This document shows positions 1-7,698 of a DNA stretch of 64,000 bases, in pieces; position 1 is the first letter of the stretch, and each line of letters begins with the position of its first letter. This stretch comes from Actinoallomurus spadix (GTDB lineage: Bacteria; Actinomycetota; Actinomycetes; Streptosporangiales; Streptosporangiaceae). Both the position numbers and the translations under genes were made by a program. The notes beneath the pieces are model-generated. The model saw nothing but the letters and a program-made list of their open reading frames with translations, was not told the DNA's origin and did no database searches. The DNA is taken from the NCBI RefSeq assembly GCF_024055725.1, contig NZ_JAMXMX010000008.1, forward strand, positions 1 to 64,000, written 5' to 3'.

Positions 1-279
1 GCCGTGATGAGTTTGTTCGCAAGCAGGGTCACCGCGTCAGTGGACTCGGCGATCGACTGGCTCGGTGTTCCCGCGGGCACCTTGTCCAGCGGGCCATAGC
101 AGACGGTGCCCCCCTTTCCCTTCCCCTTCCAGGTCCCGAATGCGCCCGGGCGCAGCTCTTCGATCTTGGCGAAGACCTCCGCGCGGACCGCAACGGGAAT
201 TTTGAGGTCGTTGAGGTCCTTCCCGGTCTGTGGCTTGTCCTTCATGGCCGTGATGAGTTTGTTCGCAAGCACGGTCACC
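1..279. repeat. Direct repeat inside toxin-like gene, 246-bp period
   Basis: Bases 1-33 and 247-279 are almost identical (first 24 bases exact, one mismatch after). The period of 246 bases is exactly 82 codons, so the coding frame is kept. It encodes a recurring LLANKLITA-type segment near the visible end of the partial protein, and more copies may lie outside the window. Confidence 0.75.
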
Positions 280-1433
280 TTGGCCCCTGACACCTTCGGC
301 GTGTCTGAAGGATCACCTCCAGCCGGGTTCGCTCCGCTATCGGCACTCTTCCGCTTCGGCATGCCGATGTGGGGGCTGGCCATGCCGGTGAGCACGGCGA
401 CGATGTCGCGGCTGGACAGCCTCGGGGTGGTGGTGCGGCCGGTCAGGGGTTGTGCGGTGGTCAGGCTGATGTGCAGGGCACGGGTGAAGGCGACCGCGCC
501 GAGCGGGCTGTCGAACCGGTCGGTCATGACGGGTGTGAAGTCGTTGAGCACGGCGGTATGACCGTCGTAGTCCAGGACTTTGACGCCCTCGATGGTGCCG
601 GTGGTGTTGATCAGGATCAGGGCGTGGCTGATCTTCCGGCTGCCGACGATCACGACCGTGGCGGTGTTGTGCCCCGTGACCGTCTCAAACACCGCTTCCC
701 AGGACCGGACCTGTTCCCAGGCATCGGGCGGCTGGTTCAGCCAGCGCCGCGCGCTCAGATCCGCTGAGGCCGCCGCATCATCGGCCGATCGCGCCCCCGC
801 GGGGGGTTTGATGCCCTGGGGGAACAGCCCCGCCAGAACCGCTTCGGTGAACTGCAGACACCGGCCCGCGACATCGGGGACGCGATCGCGCTCCAGCTGC
901 CCGATCGCATACGAGATCACCTCAAGCAGCTCATCATGTGTTCCGGTGGCCTGAGAATCGTCCATCTGGGCCGGTGGCCGATGGGGCAGGCCGTTCTTCC
1001 GGCCGGTGGCCTCGGTCCGGGGCCCGACCGCGCGCACGAACTCCTCCCGCACGCTCAAGCCGGCATCCAGGTCGCGCGGCACCGGCACGTACCGCACCCG
1101 GCCCCGGGCGGTAAAACCCTTCCACCCCCCGCCACCCCGAACCGGCACCCCCACCGACCCCGACGTCCCGGCCCCGGCCCCGGACACACCATGATCGGTG
1201 TCTCCGGCCGCCACGGCCGCCACGGCCGGCGGGGCGGGCGGAACGGACGTGGTGGCAGGCCTCAAGACCAGCGGCCCGCCGGGCACCCCCGGCGCCGGGC
1301 GGGGACCGGTCCCCTGCGTGACCATCCCATCGCGCCACAACGTCGCCCAGCCCACCTCCACACACGCCGCCTCAGCCCCGGCCGCGCTGTACCGCGACGT
1401 ACGCCACCCCACCCAACCACCCGCTACGCCCAT
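1..1433 (-). CDS. DUF397 domain fused to papain-fold toxin-like region (partial)
   Basis: Reading the minus strand from the ATG at 1433 gives an uninterrupted frame of at least 477 codons that leaves the window at base 1, so the C-terminus is unknown. Residues 10-60 look like a DUF397 domain (GWRTSRYS, CVEV, RDG, PGGPLVL), with its usual end (GWKGFTAR) displaced to about residue 103-110 by a Gly/Ala/Pro/Val-rich insert. From about residue 157 follows a region resembling Tox-PL papain-like deamidases: Cys192 in GRCLQFTEAVLAGLFPQG, His270 in ISHALILIN and Asp288/Asp290 in VLDYDG would be the triad. Residues 387-396 and 469-478 repeat the motif LLANKLITA. DUF397 proteins are usually small partners of XRE regulators, so the fusion is unusual. 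The frame is seen directly; the toxin reading is inference. An internal ATG at 965 could instead start the toxin-like part alone. Confidence 0.55.
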   Translation of the reverse strand, partial: MGVAGGWVGWRTSRYSAAGAEAACVEVGWATLWRDGMVTQGTGPRPAPGVPGGPLVLRPATTSVPPAPPAVAAVAAGDTDHGVSGAGAGTSGSVGVPVRGGGGWKGFTARGRVRYVPVPRDLDAGLSVREEFVRAVGPRTEATGRKNGLPHRPPAQMDDSQATGTHDELLEVISYAIGQLERDRVPDVAGRCLQFTEAVLAGLFPQGIKPPAGARSADDAAASADLSARRWLNQPPDAWEQVRSWEAVFETVTGHNTATVVIVGSRKISHALILINTTGTIEGVKVLDYDGHTAVLNDFTPVMTDRFDSPLGAVAFTRALHISLTTAQPLTGRTTTPRLSSRDIVAVLTGMASPHIGMPKRKSADSGANPAGGDPSDTPKVSGAKVTVLANKLITAMKDKPQTGKDLNDLKIPVAVRAEVFAKIEELRPGAFGTWKGKGKGGTVCYGPLDKVPAGTPSQSIAESTDAVTLLANKLIT

Positions 1434-1444
1434 ACCCGGAGACC

Positions 1445-1663
1445 CTAAACGACGTTCTTGCCGGACTTCTTGTCGGCGAAGATCCGGATGCAGCCCGCCT
1501 CGGTCAGAGCGTGCGTCTGCCGGTCCAGGCGCTGCCCGCCGGTGGAGACGCGGGCGTAGCCGATCAGCGCGCCGGTCGATGCGGCCGGTTCGGTGGCGAG
1601 GGGGTTGTCTCCGAGTGAGCCGGCCAGCAGCGAGCCCTCGGGAAGCGCGGCGCTGGTCACCAC
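1445..1663 (-). pseudogene. Truncated serine recombinase (resolvase) N-terminal fragment
   Basis: The 72-residue product contains [16 protein letters not shown] and then [10 protein letters not shown], the start of the resolvase catalytic domain including its catalytic Ser in the ARVST motif. Family members are about 180-300 residues; this one stops right after SGKN, losing the rest of the catalytic core and the DNA-binding domain, so it should be inactive. The GTG start overlaps the stop of the upstream Cys-rich frame (GTGTGGTGA), suggesting the two were once translationally coupled. The stop lies 12 bases before the DUF397 fusion start, so recombination or decay may have joined these genes. 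Confidence 0.7.
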
Positions 1664-1924
1664 ACACCGCGGCCGGGGCGCAGCGGGGTGACGGTCACGG
1701 CCAGCGGCGCACCGAGTGAGAGGTCCCCGGGGCGGGCCATCGCCGCGGTGGCCACCCAGCGGCCGATGCAGCCCTGGCAGAACCGGCGAGCCTCCCGGCC
1801 CGTCCAGTCCGGCGGATCCAGTGCCTCCTCCACGATCTGGAAGTCGGCGTCCATCTCATGGCAGATGCCGCAGTCAGTTACGGGCGTGCGGGTACGGCAG
1901 CACGGGCTCGGGGACGGGTTCCAT
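1657..1924 (-). pseudogene. Small Cys-rich (zinc-finger-like) protein, apparently frameshifted
   Basis: One minus-strand frame starts at ATG 1924 (MEPVPEPVLPYPHARN) and stops at 1874. The next frame carries [24 protein letters not shown] and [11 protein letters not shown] and runs to 1657. Joined by a single frameshift near 1875-1885 they would give an approximately 88-residue protein with paired CxxC motifs, as in small zinc-binding proteins found beside recombinases in actinobacteria. A shorter intact product could start at the ATG at 1854 but would lose the first CxxC. Function unknown. Confidence 0.4.
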
Positions 1925-2171
1925 GCCCGCAAGCGTAGAGAAAAGGGCGCTCGCACTTGTGGAACACCACGATTTCTCAACACGTTTTTCAACGCCTTGA
2001 GCGACGTGGAAAAGCGGTCCGGAGCCCGGCGGGGCGAGGTGTTGTGAATCGAACGAATCTCAACACCCAGGCCAGTCACCCGATCGATGAGGCCAGCCCA
2101 CGCCCGGCGGCGGCCGCCCGATCATGCGAACCCCTCATCCCACCGGGGGCACCGCGCAAAATGTGAGGTGT

Positions 2172-2303
2172 ATGGCTGGTAAGTCCTCTAACTCAAAGGC
2201 ACGGAGCGCGATCACGGGCCGCTACGTGAAGATGTCGACCGCCAAGCGGAACCCGAAGACGACCGTCGTCGAGAAGCCGTCCAAGTCTTCCAAGAAGAAG
2301 TAG
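2172..2303 (+). CDS. Small basic hypothetical protein
   Basis: A 43-residue product, very rich in Lys, Ser, Thr and Arg, begins MAGKSSNSKARSAITGRYV and ends in a Lys run. The upstream GTGAGGTGT is a weak ribosome site. Similar tiny basic proteins built from an ARSA.TGRYV unit occur in actinobacteria with unknown function; nucleic-acid binding is only a guess from charge. It lies about 200 bases before the displaced tRNA-Tyr fragment. Confidence 0.5.
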   Translation: MAGKSSNSKARSAITGRYVKMSTAKRNPKTTVVEKPSKSSKKK

Positions 2304-2508
2304 GACGGCAGGGAGAGTCCGACGTACCGCGGGCTCGTTGAGAAGCGGCCGACCCGCGCTGTCTCGGGTCGGCCGCTTTCTGTGTTCTGCCGATCAGCGG
2401 CTACGACTGCGAGCGCGGGATGTGCGCGGGATGACTCTGCCAGCCAACGAGATGTTGGTTGCTCTAAGCCCTGGTCAGCGGACGCGTGGAGCAATGATCG
2501 CCGACCCT

Positions 2509-2560
2509 CTGTAAATCCGTCGGCTCAGCCTACCCAGGTTCGAATCCTGGACCCGCCACA
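2509..2560 (+). repeat. Displaced tRNA-Tyr 3' half (attachment-site-like), inverted copy
   Basis: These 52 bases are identical to the 3' part of the intact tRNA-Tyr (complement of 18243-18294), running from the anticodon loop to the discriminator base and two bases beyond. The 5' half is absent, so this is not a functional tRNA. It is typical of the core left by a tRNA-targeting integrative element. It sits on the plus strand whereas the intact copy is on the minus strand, so the pair forms inverted, not direct, repeats. Confidence 0.85.
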
Positions 2561-2567
2561 GCAGGGA

Positions 2568-2608
2568 GATCGGCCCCTGACCAGCAGAGATGCGGTCAGG
2601 GGCCGATC
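2568..2608 (+). terminator. Perfect 15-bp hairpin after the tRNA fragment
   Basis: Arms 2568-2582 and 2594-2608 are perfectly complementary, with an 11-base loop. The same hairpin sequence follows the intact tRNA-Tyr at 18195-18234 in the matching orientation, so both ends share more than the tRNA: core, hairpin and part of the flank. It probably served as a terminator for a facing integrase gene and the tRNA. Confidence 0.7.
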
Positions 2609-3522
2609 TTGTTCCGTCCGGCTGTGTCCGGCTCGTTGCGGGCATCTACGACTCTCCGGGTCCAATACGGGTCCACGCTCGGAGGACGGTCGTGCGGCGT
2701 TCCTCCAGACGAACCGACCGGAGTCGTGTTCGGGTGAGGGCTTGCGATCCTCGCAGGGGGCCGCGCTGTACGTGTCGCCGATGGCCGACCCTCTCGGGCC
2801 AGGGACGCACCTTCTTCAGGCCGGCTCGATCCGACCGGCCGCACATGCGGTGTTCCCGTCGGCGGGTCGATCCGAGATGATCTCCGCTCTCTGCAACCGA
2901 CCATCAGGCAGGGATGCTGGCTGAAGTCTTCTCTAGCCAGGCCGGGGAACGTTGCTGATTATGGTCCCCAGGTGCTCCCTCGCGATTGCCTAATCCATGC
3001 CTGAATGGGATTCGGTATGGCCCACTCCTATCGTGGGAGATTTCGAGCATTGCAGGCCGGTACCTGCTCGTTGGTGGAAGGCTAGCGATTCGGAAGAGAC
3101 GGCTGTGCCGGGCTTGTATGAAGTCCTCGATACGGGTGCGGTGAAGGCAACCGTGCACGCCCCGCTTGGGGAAGTATAGTCAGCTGACGACCGAGGGGTG
3201 TCCTGGTCTTCGGATCCGCTCATCAAGAAGCATGCTAGGACAGGACACAGTTACTGGAAAGAGACACCGGGATGGTGACCGAATCGAGCCACCCTTCTTG
3301 GCGCAGATGCCTCGGATCCATTGACAAATCCGCGTGTGCTCACGTACGACGCCGCAACGATCACGATCCTGCCGTCCACCCTTACGGCTTGGTGCATGCT
3401 TCTGAAGAACATGGCGCAATGCCCCATATCGGCGTGACGGATGCATTGCCCAGCCAACTTCCGCGGGGCTGCCGTAGCCTCCTCCGTCCCGTAGGTAACA
3501 GCCAAGGCGCGGACTGCTGGAC
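2609..3522. other. No convincing gene; probable decayed element remnant
   Basis: About 900 bases with mixed composition and only short open frames that lack ribosome sites, codon bias or recognisable domains. Just after the hairpin, 2609-2640 still resembles the flank of the intact tRNA (TTGTTCYGTCCGG), then similarity fades. The segment may be the eroded integrase end of a second element. Confidence 0.5.
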
Positions 3523-4122
3523 ATGTGGGACAGGACCGGTACCGTCCTGTGCGTGAGCACTCCTGAGCGCCCAGAAGAGCTGAGGACGAAGGTCTTCGGC
3601 GAGCGCACGATCTATGACAACCCGTGGGTTCGGCTGACCCTGGTCGACATCGAGCCGCCGGACGGCCGGCGCTTCGAGTATCACGTGGTGCGGCTTCAGC
3701 GCGTCGCCGTCGCCCTGGTCCTCAACGAGGCCGATGAGGTGCTGATGATGTGGCGCCACCGCTTCGTCGACGACTCTTGGGGCTGGGAACTGCCGGGCGG
3801 CATCATCGACCAGGGAGAAGACGGCGCGACAGCGGCGGCCCGTGAGGTCGAAGAAGAGACCGGTTGGCGTCCTGGGCCGATGGAGCACGCGGTGAGCTTT
3901 CAGCCCATGGTCGGGATGGTGGACACCCCGCATGAGGTCTACATCGGCCGCGGCGCCGAGTTGGTGGGCGAGCCGACCGACCTTGAAGAGGCCGCACGTA
4001 TCGACTGGATCCCGATGAGCACCGTTTTGGAACTCATCAGCAAGGGCGAAGTGCTGGGGTCCGGGTCGCTGGTGGGATTGTTGTATCTGCTGGCCAAGCG
4101 TGGCGCCGAGAGTGATTCCTAG
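3523..4122 (+). CDS. NUDIX hydrolase
   Basis: The 199-residue protein would hydrolyse a nucleoside diphosphate linked to another group. The NUDIX box is complete: GIIDQGE, seven residues, then REVEEETGW, with Glu residues placed to bind metal. The N-terminal half has the usual strand pattern (VFGERTIYDNPWVRL, FEYHVVRL) seen in ADP-ribose pyrophosphatase-like members. The ATG at 3523 and a GTG at 3553 are both possible starts; neither has a strong ribosome site. It overlaps the convergent XRE regulator gene by four bases at the stop codons. Confidence 0.85.
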   Translation: MWDRTGTVLCVSTPERPEELRTKVFGERTIYDNPWVRLTLVDIEPPDGRRFEYHVVRLQRVAVALVLNEADEVLMMWRHRFVDDSWGWELPGGIIDQGEDGATAAAREVEEETGWRPGPMEHAVSFQPMVGMVDTPHEVYIGRGAELVGEPTDLEEAARIDWIPMSTVLELISKGEVLGSGSLVGLLYLLAKRGAESDS

Positions 4123-5234
4123 GCCGCGAGACCGACGCTCATGATGCGCTTGCGTTGACGTACGGACCCGACCTGGTTTGCCAGCAGCCGGGCGCGGCGT
4201 AGGTGTGCGCGTGCTTCGTCGAGTTCGCCTTGTGCGGCGAGGGCTTGCGCCAAGTCGCAGCGGAGGCCGGCCGCTGCCCGGACAAAGGACGCGTCCATTT
4301 CGCCGAGTGCCGTCATGAGGTAGGTGATCGCCTCATTGTCGCCGACCTGGGCGAGGCAGTGGCCACGCCACCGAGCGTGGTGAGCTTCGTTGAGCATGAT
4401 GAACGGCAGCGCTGGATCGGTCGTGTCTGCGGTGAGGAACATCGCTGAGCGGTCTAGGGCCGTACGGCACTCATCGTCGGCGAGTGCCGCCTGTACCTCT
4501 GCCTCAACGGCATGCAGCCAGCACAGCAGGAGCGGCGGGCAGCTCCTACCGACGAGCGCTCGTGTCTGGCGTACGAGGCTCAGGGCGTCCGTGAGCCGCC
4601 CGACGTCGTGCAGGACATATGCCTGTTCCCCTGCGGCGTGCGCGAGCAGTACGGGCGATGCTGCCTCGCGTGCGGCGGTCTTGGCGGTCTCGTAGTGCGC
4701 CCACGCCTGCCCCACGGCGCCGACGTCGAGTGCCTGCCAGGCTGCGAGGGCGCCGGCGTCGGCCAGGACCGCGGCGAGCGCTTCCCGGACGGACGGGCTA
4801 AGGCTGTAGCCCAGTAGTTCGGCCAGCGTCGCCATCACAGAGCGGGTCTGTTCCAGCAGCGACGGAGCGCCGAGACGGCGATCGAGTAGCCGGATCTGGT
4901 GGACCTGTTGCTGCATCTGCCGCACCAGCGGCATATCGACCCGCCGCGCGGTGGCCAGGCGCTGCCGAAGGTCATCGGCCGGACTGGCCGTCTCTGGAAC
5001 GGCGGTGCCGGCGAACCCCAACTCTTCGTCGGTACGTCCGTAGGCGAGGCGGTAGAGCTTCCGCCAGTCCTCATCAGGGGTCACTCTGCCGGTCTCATGA
5101 CGCGAGATCGTGGTTTTCAGGCTCTTGTCGCTGCCGAGACTCACCCCAGCGTGTGGGGCACAACGCCGCAACACGGCGATGAGTTGGGACACCTTCCACC
5201 CGAACTCCGCGCGCGTCCGCCGTAGAGGCGTCAT
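4119..5234 (-). CDS. XRE-type regulator with helical repeat domain
   Basis: The 371-residue protein has an N-terminal helix-turn-helix (about residues 5-60, with SLKTTISRHETGRVTPDEDWRKL cut here to its core ISRHETGR) and a long alpha-helical, TPR-like C-terminal region full of Ala/Leu helices, ending RKRIMSVGLAA. This is the common actinobacterial XRE/TPR architecture, often paired with DUF397 or small metabolic genes. The start at 5234 is chosen because AAGGAG lies six bases upstream; a longer frame from 5282 has no such site. A perfect inverted repeat lies in the divergent spacer and may be its operator. A decayed paralogue lies at 7699-8697. Confidence 0.8.
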   Translation of the reverse strand: MTPLRRTRAEFGWKVSQLIAVLRRCAPHAGVSLGSDKSLKTTISRHETGRVTPDEDWRKLYRLAYGRTDEELGFAGTAVPETASPADDLRQRLATARRVDMPLVRQMQQQVHQIRLLDRRLGAPSLLEQTRSVMATLAELLGYSLSPSVREALAAVLADAGALAAWQALDVGAVGQAWAHYETAKTAAREAASPVLLAHAAGEQAYVLHDVGRLTDALSLVRQTRALVGRSCPPLLLCWLHAVEAEVQAALADDECRTALDRSAMFLTADTTDPALPFIMLNEAHHARWRGHCLAQVGDNEAITYLMTALGEMDASFVRAAAGLRCDLAQALAAQGELDEARAHLRRARLLANQVGSVRQRKRIMSVGLAA

Positions 5235-5300
5235 GACCGCTCCTTCGTCACCATCCCAGGTCATGGACTCAGCATGTCCCACCGGTACCGATTCCAGCGC

Positions 5301-5326
5301 CCGGTTAACAGACGCCTGTTAACCGG
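5301..5326. promoter_or_regulatory. Perfect inverted repeat, candidate operator
   Basis: CCGGTTAACA at 5301-5310 and TGTTAACCGG at 5317-5326 are exact reverse complements separated by six bases. It sits between the divergent XRE gene (start 5234) and the plus-strand pair starting at 5415. The geometry suits binding of a dimeric helix-turn-helix protein that controls both directions. Confidence 0.65.
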
Positions 5327-5414
5327 TGCGGGCTTCCGTGAGCCGCGCTGGAGCGATGTCATCGCACCTGGTCGGCACCACATGTCCACACCCGGCGTAG
5401 GAGGGAGACGCGCC

Positions 5415-5798
5415 ATGAGCGTCATGGAGTCAGGTCCGGACGCAACCCCCGAGACGGTCACTCGATTCCTCAACCAACTCACCGCCGCTCTCGTCGACCG
5501 TGGTCTGGTCGCAGAGGTGTTCGGCGCCCGGATGGTGTGGGCCAAGAACCCCGCCGCCGATCCACCGAGCGGTGAACCGCAGGCGGCGGCCATGAGCCCC
5601 GGTCTCCGGCAGGCCGTCGTCTGCCAGCACGATCAGCACTCCGGAGGCCTGGCGTGGTACTGGCTGTGGTCTGGAACGACGCGGGACGCTCCGCCGGAAG
5701 CGGAGTATCTGTGCCCGGCCGAGGACGTGAACCAGGCGGCGGACCGCATCACGCGCGTTCTGCGCCTCGACCGCGCCGACTCTGGAAACCCCGTATGA
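5415..5798 (+). CDS. Hypothetical protein, regulator-linked
   Basis: A 127-residue soluble protein with no signal or membrane segment and no domain I can name. It begins MSVMESGPDATPETVTRFL, preceded by a good ribosome site (GGAGGGAGACGCGCC), which rules out the longer upstream frame. Central motifs include GARMVWAKNP and GLAWYWLW. Its stop overlaps the next gene's ATG (ATGA), so the two are one translation unit. Divergent to the XRE regulator and sharing its palindromic spacer, it is probably a regulated target of that protein. Confidence 0.7.
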   Translation: MSVMESGPDATPETVTRFLNQLTAALVDRGLVAEVFGARMVWAKNPAADPPSGEPQAAAMSPGLRQAVVCQHDQHSGGLAWYWLWSGTTRDAPPEAEYLCPAEDVNQAADRITRVLRLDRADSGNPV

Positions 5799-6019
5799 CG
5801 GCGCCGACGCTGGTCGACGGCCTGACGCCACCGGTCGGAACCGAGGTGGCGTCGGCAGCCTCGATGCTGGGCCGCCGCTTCCCCTCCGCGGTGATGTGGT
5901 TCGGAGCGTTTACGCGCCGGTGGTGGGCGCTGGTGTGGGCCGGCGGCCGGTGGCAGCTCATCGACGCTGCCGGACCGGAAGAACTCACCGGAGCCATCAT
6001 CAACGCTCACAGGAGATGA
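5795..6019 (+). CDS. Small hypothetical protein coupled to upstream gene
   Basis: A 74-residue product starting at the ATG that overlaps the previous stop by four bases. It is rich in Trp (MWFGAFTRRWWALVWAGGRWQLIDA), giving a compact beta-like pattern. No family recognised. A perfect 17-bp hairpin follows about 80 bases downstream and closes the two-gene unit. Confidence 0.65.
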   Translation: MTAPTLVDGLTPPVGTEVASAASMLGRRFPSAVMWFGAFTRRWWALVWAGGRWQLIDAAGPEELTGAIINAHRR

Positions 6020-6101
6020 GGACCCCACGCGGTCGGCCAGGGTCGAGGAGGGCTGGCCGCGCGGTACCCCCACGTCCTTCCGGCGTAGTGGGGTGATCGG
6101 G

Positions 6102-6143
6102 GAGTTCAGCGGCACCGGCTGAGGGACCGGTGCCGCTGAACTC
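6102..6143 (+). terminator. Perfect 17-bp hairpin
   Basis: Arms 6102-6118 and 6127-6143 are exactly complementary with an eight-base loop. It lies downstream of the 5415-6019 pair and upstream of the GntR gene, so it isolates the two units. Confidence 0.75.
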
Positions 6144-6196
6144 TCTCCTGACGATCGATAACTGGGCTTAGACAATACGAGGTGGATTACATCGAA

Positions 6197-6430
6197 ATGG
6201 CCGGTAAGCGACACGAGAAGATAGCCGAGATCCTCCGCTCTCGAATCACCTCGGGTGAACTCAGGCCCCGCCAACGACTTCCATCTCAGAAGCAGATGAC
6301 CACCGAGTTCAATACCTCGAACCAAACCATATCTCGTGCGATTGCCGACCTGCGGGCGCGTCGGTACGTGTGGACGTTGCCGCACAAGGGAAGCTATGCG
6401 CGCCCACCAGAGGATTGGGAGCAGAATTGA
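6197..6430 (+). CDS. Mini GntR-type DNA-binding protein
   Basis: A 77-residue protein that is nearly only a GntR winged helix: IAEILRSRITSGELRPRQRLP, then QMTTEFNTSNQTISRAIADL and a wing ending HKGSYARP. It has no effector domain, so it cannot sense a ligand in the usual GntR way. ATG 6197 is preferred, with GAGGTGG about 10 bases upstream; a GTG at 6182 is also in frame. Codon use is less GC-biased than in the flanking backbone, suggesting recent acquisition. Its stop overlaps a TTG start of the next small gene. Confidence 0.75.
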   Translation: MAGKRHEKIAEILRSRITSGELRPRQRLPSQKQMTTEFNTSNQTISRAIADLRARRYVWTLPHKGSYARPPEDWEQN

Positions 6431-6609
6431 CTTCCCGCGAGGAGCGACTAAATCACTCACTCGCGGAGTTCTACGCGATGCTCGACTCGATGACCTTCAC
6501 CGGCGCGTCTCAAGTAGTGGAGATCCAACAACTCAAAATATTAATCGGCAAGTATCCGGATCAGGCACGGCGATTTCTTGCCAACGTTGAGCCTGAACGT
6601 GAGGAATAG
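6427..6609 (+). CDS. Small hypothetical protein, TTG start
   Basis: A 60-residue helical protein (LTSREERLNHSLAEFYAML, then VVEIQQLKILIGKYPDQARRF). The TTG at 6427 overlaps the previous stop as TTGA, the classic coupling arrangement; a longer frame upstream lies inside the GntR gene and is rejected. It may be a helical partner of the mini GntR protein, but no family is recognised. Confidence 0.55.
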   Translation: MTSREERLNHSLAEFYAMLDSMTFTGASQVVEIQQLKILIGKYPDQARRFLANVEPEREE

Positions 6610-6724
6610 GCCAGCGAATCAGGCCCCAGACGCCATGCAAGCACCCACCGTCGCCGCACCGGGACATGACTCACGACGATCGCACCGACTACCCTGTCCG
6701 TTACATGAAGGTGGAAGGAGCCCT

Positions 6725-7189
6725 GTGGCTAGGCCCAAGAGCAGCGATGCCGTCTACCTCAAGATCGCTGCTGTCCTACGCGACCGTATCCACGAAGGTC
6801 GTCTCAAGCCCGGCGACAAACTGCCCTCCGAGGCGGAGGTTTCGGCCGAATTCGGCGTTGCTCGCGGCACAGCCCGCGAGGCGCTGAAGAAGCTGGAGAC
6901 TGACGGCCTGGTCGACACGCTGCCTGCCGTCGGTCGGATCGTCCGCAGCACGGAACAGGCCGACAAGACCCCACGCTACCGGCGCATCGCCGCCGAACTC
7001 ATCGCCGCCATAGAAGCTGGCGACTACCCGCCTGGCTCACAACTACCCGGCGAGGCACAGCTAGCCGAACAGTTCCATGCATCCCGAAACACGATTCGCT
7101 CAGCACTCGGCGAGCTCGACGGCCGCGGGCTGGTCGAGGTAGTCCATGGCAGGGGCCGAATCATCCTTGCTCGCACGGAAGATAGGTAA
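6725..7189 (+). CDS. Tandem GntR winged-helix protein
   Basis: The 154-residue product contains two complete GntR winged helices in a row and nothing else: residues 9-75 (AAVLRDRIHEGRLKPGDKLP, REALKKLETDGLV) and 84-150 (AAELIAAIEAGDYPPGSQLP, ALGELDGRGLVEV). No effector domain is present. GTG 6725 follows GGAAGGAG at good spacing, while the frame upstream has no coding character. A covalent dimer of DNA-binding domains could act as a compact repressor, like the small GntR repressors that control transfer in actinomycete elements; that role is inference. Confidence 0.8.
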   Translation: MARPKSSDAVYLKIAAVLRDRIHEGRLKPGDKLPSEAEVSAEFGVARGTAREALKKLETDGLVDTLPAVGRIVRSTEQADKTPRYRRIAAELIAAIEAGDYPPGSQLPGEAQLAEQFHASRNTIRSALGELDGRGLVEVVHGRGRIILARTEDR

Positions 7190-7330
7190 GCCAACCACGG
7201 GAAGCAATGGGCGAGGAGCAACGCGACCAACACCGGCCATACTATCGACATCTCAACCACTGCGGATTTTTCCTCTGTAATCTGGCCATCTCAACGAAGC
7301 CAAGCCCGATAGCCCACCAAGGAGAGCGCA

Positions 7331-7669
7331 ATGATTAAGGTTGTCATGGCGACCCCAGAGAATCCAGACTGCGGTGAAGCGTCGCGATCGAAGGACTACA
7401 TTTATCACCCCGAGGTTAGAGGCCCAAAGAACGGCCTCCGAATGCATGCAGGCAAATATGAGATTCGCCAATATCCGGCTGGCTACTACCTTTGCTGGGT
7501 ACACAACCCAGAGCCGGACAAGCCTGCTTGGCATATGGAGTTCGGAGAAGACATCGAAGTCGAAGGTCAACTGTATATCGTTGACTACGGAAGCACTCGG
7601 GCTGGCTGGTATATCTCGGACAAGGTTGCCCTCAAGCGAGGGAGGATAGCGCCGAAGCCAGGGCATTAG
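7331..7669 (+). CDS. Hypothetical protein of foreign composition
   Basis: A 112-residue protein with GGAGAGCG eight to nine bases before its ATG. It carries many aromatic residues (YEIRQYPAGYYLCWV, AGWYISDKVALKRG) and no signal or membrane segment. Codons such as ATA, TAT and TCA are common, unlike the neighbouring genes, which indicates acquisition from a lower-GC source. No domain recognised. Confidence 0.6.
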   Translation: MIKVVMATPENPDCGEASRSKDYIYHPEVRGPKNGLRMHAGKYEIRQYPAGYYLCWVHNPEPDKPAWHMEFGEDIEVEGQLYIVDYGSTRAGWYISDKVALKRGRIAPKPGH

Positions 7670-7698
7670 CCTGGTCGATCACTACCACACATATCGCT

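Noticed and set aside
2509-2558. Left tRNA-Tyr copy as a second functional tRNA
   Set aside because: Only the 3' half from the anticodon loop onward matches; no 5' acceptor or D arm can be formed upstream.
2382-2924. A 180-codon plus-strand frame crossing the left tRNA fragment
   Set aside because: It contains translated tRNA and hairpin sequence and no recognisable domain.
2997-3179. Sixty-codon plus-strand frame
   Set aside because: No ribosome site, no domain and no neighbouring operon.
3251-3505. Possible methyltransferase fragment (SMHQAVRVDGRIVIVAASY) on the minus strand
   Set aside because: One suggestive stretch only, no ribosome site and no SAM-binding glycine motif; kept as unexplained sequence.
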